DNA from: Emcibacter sp.
Lineage (GTDB): Bacteria > Pseudomonadota > Alphaproteobacteria > Sphingomonadales > Emcibacteraceae
DNA: 9,776 nucleotides
Direction: 5' to 3'
Assembly (NCBI GenBank): GCA_027019205.1
Contig: JALUWZ010000119.1
Coordinates: forward strand, 1-9,776
In this document: positions 7,994-9,776 of the stretch, piece by piece
Position numbering within the stretch: position 1 is the first letter of the stretch
How the letters are laid out: each line of letters starts with the position of its first letter
Program-made: the position numbers and the translations under genes
The notes under the pieces: model-generated
What the model saw: the letters and a program-made list of their open reading frames with translations, nothing else
What the model was told of the DNA's origin: nothing
The model's database searches: none

Positions 7994-8040
7994 ATGGGAT
8001 AACATGGTATTGTATGGGTAGTCAATGGTATAGCATGGTA
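7994..8040 (+). promoter_or_regulatory. MraZ-type box: five direct repeats
   Basis: Five ATGGG/ATGGT repeats are seen on the plus strand, opposite to mraZ transcription. Their TGGK cores start at 7995, 8005, 8015, 8026 and 8036, so the steps are 10, 10, 11 and 10 bases. MraZ of E. coli is known to bind TGGGN direct repeats spaced by 5 bases (10-base period) upstream of mraZ. Cores 1 and 3 are TGGG; cores 2, 4 and 5 are TGGT. The array covers both candidate mraZ promoters, which fits autorepression. MraZ binding is inferred from pattern and position. Confidence 0.8.
7996..8025 (-). promoter_or_regulatory. Candidate mraZ promoter P2
   Basis: On the minus strand TTGACT (8025-8020) is followed after 18 bases by TATCCC (8001-7996). 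The -35 matches the sigma-70 consensus at 5 of 6 positions but the -10 only at 3 of 6, so this is a weak call. It would start transcription near 7989, leaving a leader of about 78 bases. The -35 lies between MraZ repeats 3 and 4, and the -10 overlaps repeat 1. Confidence 0.4.
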
Positions 8041-8067
8041 CTGCCTTATGTTTAACAAGGAGTTAAC
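8027..8067 (-). promoter_or_regulatory. Candidate CtrA-dependent mraZ promoter P1
   Basis: On the minus strand a -10-like TATACC (8032-8027) lies 19 bases after the CtrA box. Transcription would start near 8020, putting the centre of the box near -39, where CtrA-activated promoters of Caulobacter carry it in place of a good -35. MraZ repeats 4 and 5 overlap this element. The call rests on spacing and a 4-of-6 match at the -10, so it is tentative. Confidence 0.4.
8052..8067 (+). promoter_or_regulatory. CtrA-type binding box
   Basis: The plus strand reads TTAA, seven bases (CAAGGAG), then TTAAC. This is a perfect match to the TTAA-N7-TTAAC consensus of the cell-cycle response regulator CtrA of alphaproteobacteria. 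It is the only full match I saw in the intergenic regions. It lies upstream of the MraZ repeats and at a position suitable for activating transcription towards mraZ. CtrA itself is not encoded in the window; its presence in the organism is inferred. Confidence 0.65.
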
Positions 8068-8080
8068 GGCAGGGTTCGGG

Positions 8081-8143
8081 CAGAAATATCCGTTGTTTTT
8101 TAACGGGATAGACTTTCCCGCGCCGCACAGAAAATACCCGTTG
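8081..8143 (+). repeat. Imperfect direct repeat pair in the mraZ control region
   Basis: CAGAAATATCCGTTG (8081-8095) recurs as CAGAAAATACCCGTTG (8128-8143), 47 bases apart. The first copy is preceded by CGGG and the second is followed by CGGG. A weaker third likeness, AAAATACG followed by GCGGG, lies at 8170-8183. No known binding motif was recognised. Confidence 0.45.
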
Positions 8144-8220
8144 CGGGCAGGGAAAAATATTCCTTCGGTAAAATACGTGCGGGAAAAGCCGGGATTTTAT
8201 GGGAAACAGGTCAATCGGGC

Positions 8221-8247
8221 CTGACAGACTCGGAGAGAATCTGTCAG
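8221..8247 (-). terminator. Terminator-like hairpin after the nearer PilZ gene
   Basis: Arms 8221-8231 and 8237-8247 form an 11-base stem around a 5-base loop. Ten positions pair exactly. The eleventh (8229/8239) is a G-U wobble in RNA made from the minus strand but an A-C mismatch in plus-strand RNA, so the hairpin fits minus-strand transcription better. It begins 25 bases after the PilZ stop codon. No U-tract follows, so it is not a canonical intrinsic terminator; it may instead protect the mRNA 3' end or be a protein site. Confidence 0.5.
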
Positions 8248-8272
8248 CTACACAAGGATACTGATCCGGGAT

Positions 8273-8596
8273 TTATATCTTTGGCAGACGGTTGCCAAGG
8301 TCGCCCAATATTTCCGCCACCTGACCGGGAGAGGCGGAAAATTCAAGGCCGACAAAACCCTCTTTGGCCCAGACCACCTGCGCCGGAATATGCGGACATT
8401 GCTTTACCATAATCTGCACAGCGCATCTGGTTTGCAGGGGAAGGTCAAGCTTGAGCCTGATACCCTTCAGGGACAGATCATAGGCCACACATTCAAATTC
8501 ATAGTCCCCGGTATCCAGCATGGCTTTCAATAATACCGGCTGCCGGGAATACTGACGGCGGATTTCCTGATTGGCTTCTTTCTTGCTCATACTCAT
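8273..8596 (-). CDS. Stand-alone PilZ-domain protein (copy 1)
   Basis: This is a 107-residue soluble protein consisting almost only of a PilZ domain, a family that typically binds cyclic di-GMP. Both ligand-binding motifs are visible: RxxxR as RQYSR (R14 and R18) and DxSxxG as DLSLKG (D40, S42, G45). Beta-strand segments follow up to VVWAKEGFVGLEF. There is no signal peptide or membrane segment and no output domain, so it probably acts as an adaptor; the target is unknown. Three in-frame starts lie 6 bases apart: GTG at 8602, ATG at 8596 and ATG at 8590. I chose 8596 because GGAG at 8607-8604 is 7 bases from it and only 1 base from the GTG. It lies about 105 bases downstream of a paralogue in the same direction, with its own promoter-like sequence. 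Confidence 0.85.
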   Translation of the reverse strand: MSMSKKEANQEIRRQYSRQPVLLKAMLDTGDYEFECVAYDLSLKGIRLKLDLPLQTRCAVQIMVKQCPHIPAQVVWAKEGFVGLEFSASPGQVAEILGDLGNRLPKI

Positions 8597-8633
8597 ACTC
8601 ACACTCCACCCGGAACGGGGATGACACCACTTG

Positions 8634-8662
8634 AATATAGGGCAATTGACCGGTCAATGCAA
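8634..8662 (-). promoter_or_regulatory. Candidate promoter of PilZ copy 1 with internal palindrome
   Basis: On the minus strand TTGCAT (8662-8657) is followed after exactly 17 bases by TATATT (8639-8634), a 5-of-6 match to the -10 consensus. The start would be near 8627, about 30 bases before the ATG. A perfect 14-base palindrome, ATTGACCGGTCAAT (8645-8658), fills most of the spacer and touches the -35. Such a site between the promoter elements suggests an operator for a dimeric regulator. The regulator is unknown. Confidence 0.45.
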
Positions 8663-8701
8663 TTATCTATCCTGTATCAAGATGATTTCAGCCAGGTGGC
8701 C

Positions 8702-9034
8702 CTAACTCAGACCATTGGCAAGATTACCCAGACCTACTTTCACTCTTTCGGGGTTTTCCACAAAACTAAGTCCCATAAACCCGTCTGCCGACCAGACAAC
8801 TTTTGCCGCCTGCCTGAGTTTGTTTCTGAGCTGTATAAAGACACTTGACCCCCGTTCAATCGGCATATCCACTTTCAACCGAATGCCGCCAAGCGAAATA
8901 TCATAGGCCATACAGTCAAAATCATGGCTGCCTACTTTTAACGTGGCAGATTGAATGACCGTACGCCGGTTATGCTTGCGCATGGTGCTGAGCATGGATT
9001 TCACGCCATCACTAATCATATTATCGTCTCTCAT
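8702..9034 (-). CDS. Stand-alone PilZ-domain protein (copy 2)
   Basis: A 110-residue soluble PilZ protein, clearly paralogous to its neighbour: the stretches CMAYDISLGGIRLKVDMPI and VVWSADGFMGLSF match CVAYDLSLKGIRLKLDLPL and VVWAKEGFVGLEF. The cyclic di-GMP motifs are present as RKHNR (R19, R23) and DISLGG (D45, S47, G50). The N-terminal extension before the RxxxR motif differs from copy 1. The ATG at 9034 has GGAG only 3 bases upstream; a second in-frame ATG five codons later (9019) has GAGAGA at a better distance, so the true start may be 9019. It has a good candidate promoter in the gap behind it. The function is not known beyond likely cyclic di-GMP binding. Confidence 0.85.
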   Translation of the reverse strand: MRDDNMISDGVKSMLSTMRKHNRRTVIQSATLKVGSHDFDCMAYDISLGGIRLKVDMPIERGSSVFIQLRNKLRQAAKVVWSADGFMGLSFVENPERVKVGLGNLANGLS

Positions 9035-9091
9035 TCTCTCCGCCGCTTTATTTTTCTAATCAGTGATATCTTATATGGCCATCCTTAACAA

Positions 9092-9119
9092 ATTATAAAA
9101 ATTGCCCCATAACCGCCAA
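9092..9119 (-). promoter_or_regulatory. Candidate promoter of PilZ copy 2
   Basis: On the minus strand TTGGCG (9119-9114) is followed after 16 bases by a perfect TATAAT (9097-9092). The start would be near 9085, giving a leader of about 50 bases. It lies in the 111-base gap after the peptidase gene, which suggests the PilZ gene is not dependent on read-through. Confidence 0.5.
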
Positions 9120-9120
9120 A

Positions 9121-9144
9121 TTTCTGGTTAATTTTCTGGTCAAA
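9121..9144. repeat. Two-unit 12-bp tandem repeat after the peptidase stop
   Basis: TTTCTGGTTAAT (9121-9132) is followed directly by TTTCTGGTCAAA (9133-9144), 10 of 12 bases identical. The pair ends one base before the peptidase TAA complement. It is AT-rich and its role is unknown; no hairpin terminator is seen in this gap. Confidence 0.6.
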
Positions 9145-9145
9145 T

Positions 9146-9776
9146 TTACAGATGCGCGTCGAAATAACGTTTGATCAGGGTCAGAAAATGACGATTACGC
9201 ATCTTTTCCCGCCCGAGCCTGTGAGTCTGCCCGGGATAGGCCATAAAGTCGAACTGTATCGCGTTTTTCTGCAATTCATCCAGCAACATTGTTGTATTAT
9301 TGAACACAACATTGTCATCGGCCATCCCATGAATCAACAACAAGTTGCCTTTGAGATTCCTGACATAGGGGAAAACACTGCTGTTATCATAACCAGCCCT
9401 GTTATCCTGCGGCTTGCCGAGATAACGTTCGGTATAGGCGGTGTCATACAGACGCCATTCGGTCACCGGCGCACTGGCGACCCCGACCCTGAAAATATCC
9501 GGCGCGGTAAACAGCGACATCAGGGTCATATAGCCACCGTAGCTATGGCCCTGAACCCCGATCCGGTCAGGGTCAACAAAATCAAATTTTTCAAGGAATC
9601 TGACTGCCGCCACCTGATCCTCGACCTCGACTTTACCCATGCGGCGATAGAGTGCCGCCTCGAAATCAACCCCGCGATTGGCACTGCCCCGATTGTCGAG
9701 GGTAAAGACAATATAGCCGTTCTGGGCCAGCAGCTGGTGGAAAGGCTTGTCCCATGCCCGTTTGACCAATTGCACG
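9146..9776 (-). CDS. S9 family peptidase (dipeptidyl peptidase IV-like), C-terminal part
   Basis: The 209 readable residues form most of an alpha/beta-hydrolase catalytic domain of the prolyl oligopeptidase family, closest in style to DPP-IV (S9B), which removes Xaa-Pro dipeptides from N-termini. The catalytic triad is visible, numbered from the first codon in the window: S78 in GHSYGGY, D154 in HGMADDNV, and H185 in GQTHRLG. FTLDNRGSANRG (24-35) is a typical DPP-IV-family stretch. The GTG at 9775 is an internal codon, since the propeller domain and the start of the hydrolase domain must lie beyond the window. Such enzymes are usually periplasmic or secreted, but the N-terminus is not seen. 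It ends with TAA at 9148-9146, and no functional link to the dcw genes is evident. Confidence 0.92.
   Translation of the reverse strand, partial: VQLVKRAWDKPFHQLLAQNGYIVFTLDNRGSANRGVDFEAALYRRMGKVEVEDQVAAVRFLEKFDFVDPDRIGVQGHSYGGYMTLMSLFTAPDIFRVGVASAPVTEWRLYDTAYTERYLGKPQDNRAGYDNSSVFPYVRNLKGNLLLIHGMADDNVVFNNTTMLLDELQKNAIQFDFMAYPGQTHRLGREKMRNRHFLTLIKRYFDAHL

Larger units (their letters stand above)
7912..8272. other. 361-base intergenic control region upstream of mraZ
   Basis: No convincing gene is seen on either strand between mraZ and the nearer PilZ gene. From the PilZ side towards mraZ it holds: a terminator-like hairpin (8221-8247), AT-punctuated G/C blocks with a repeated motif (8081-8095 and 8128-8143), a perfect CtrA-type box (8052-8067), five MraZ-type repeats (7994-8040) overlapping two candidate promoters, and an 80-base or longer untranslated leader for mraZ. 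The conserved cores of RNase P RNA and other familiar small RNAs were looked for by eye and not found. Confidence 0.8.

Noticed and set aside
7996..8004. DnaA box resembling TTATCCACA upstream of mraZ
   Set aside because: The minus strand reads TTATCCCAT here, with two mismatches, and there is no cluster of boxes; the bases are better explained as MraZ repeats and a possible -10.
7912..8272. RNase P RNA or another structural RNA gene in the mraZ upstream region
   Set aside because: The length is suggestive, but the conserved cores of RNase P RNA were not seen on either strand and only one strong hairpin is present.
8621..8848. Plus-strand small gene running from the PilZ spacer into PilZ copy 2
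   Set aside because: It overlaps a clear PilZ gene antisense and covers the palindrome and promoter; there is no Shine-Dalgarno or recognisable product.
9076..9096. Second CtrA box in the gap behind PilZ copy 2
   Set aside because: TTAA is followed after 7 bases by TAAA rather than TTAA, in a very AT-rich stretch where partial matches are expected.
1..9776. CRISPR array, insertion sequence, prophage or tRNA
   Set aside because: No regular repeat-spacer pattern, transposase, terminal inverted repeats or tRNA-like cloverleaf was seen; the gene content is core genome.

Overview
The window is the 5' half of a division and cell wall (dcw) cluster, read entirely on the minus strand, together with its upstream neighbourhood. 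The FtsL and FtsW sequence style, the meso-DAP signature in MurE, a perfect CtrA-type box and the presence of GANTC sites all point to a Gram-negative alphaproteobacterium of moderate GC. I cannot fix the order; groups such as Emcibacterales, Kordiimonadales or Sphingomonadales are guesses.

Layout in the direction of transcription (high to low coordinates): 9776-9146 is the C-terminal half of an S9 family (DPP-IV-like) peptidase. 9034-8702 and 8596-8273 are two paralogous stand-alone PilZ-domain proteins, each with its own plausible promoter. 8272-7912 is a 361-base non-coding regulatory region. It holds a terminator-like hairpin carrying two GANTC sites, a repeated motif, a CtrA box and an array of five MraZ-type direct repeats overlapping two candidate promoters. 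7911 to 1 is the dcw run mraZ-rsmH-ftsL-ftsI-murE-murF-mraY-ftsW, with ftsW leaving the window after 103 codons.

The dcw genes are packed as one operon. rsmH/ftsL, ftsL/ftsI, ftsI/murE and murE/murF all overlap by the 4-base ATGA arrangement; mraZ-rsmH, murF-mraY and mraY-ftsW are separated by 5, 17 and 9 bases. No terminator is visible inside the run. Together the products regulate the cluster (MraZ), methylate 16S rRNA (RsmH), build the septal synthase and its scaffold (FtsL, FtsI, FtsW), and make the peptidoglycan precursor (MurE, MurF, MraY). The usual murD between mraY and ftsW is absent.

Most of the window is ordinary core genome, and I see no new multi-gene system. The points worth attention are the missing murD, the dense mraZ control region, the palindrome inside a PilZ promoter, the two PilZ paralogues and a 12-base minisatellite at the rsmH/ftsL junction.
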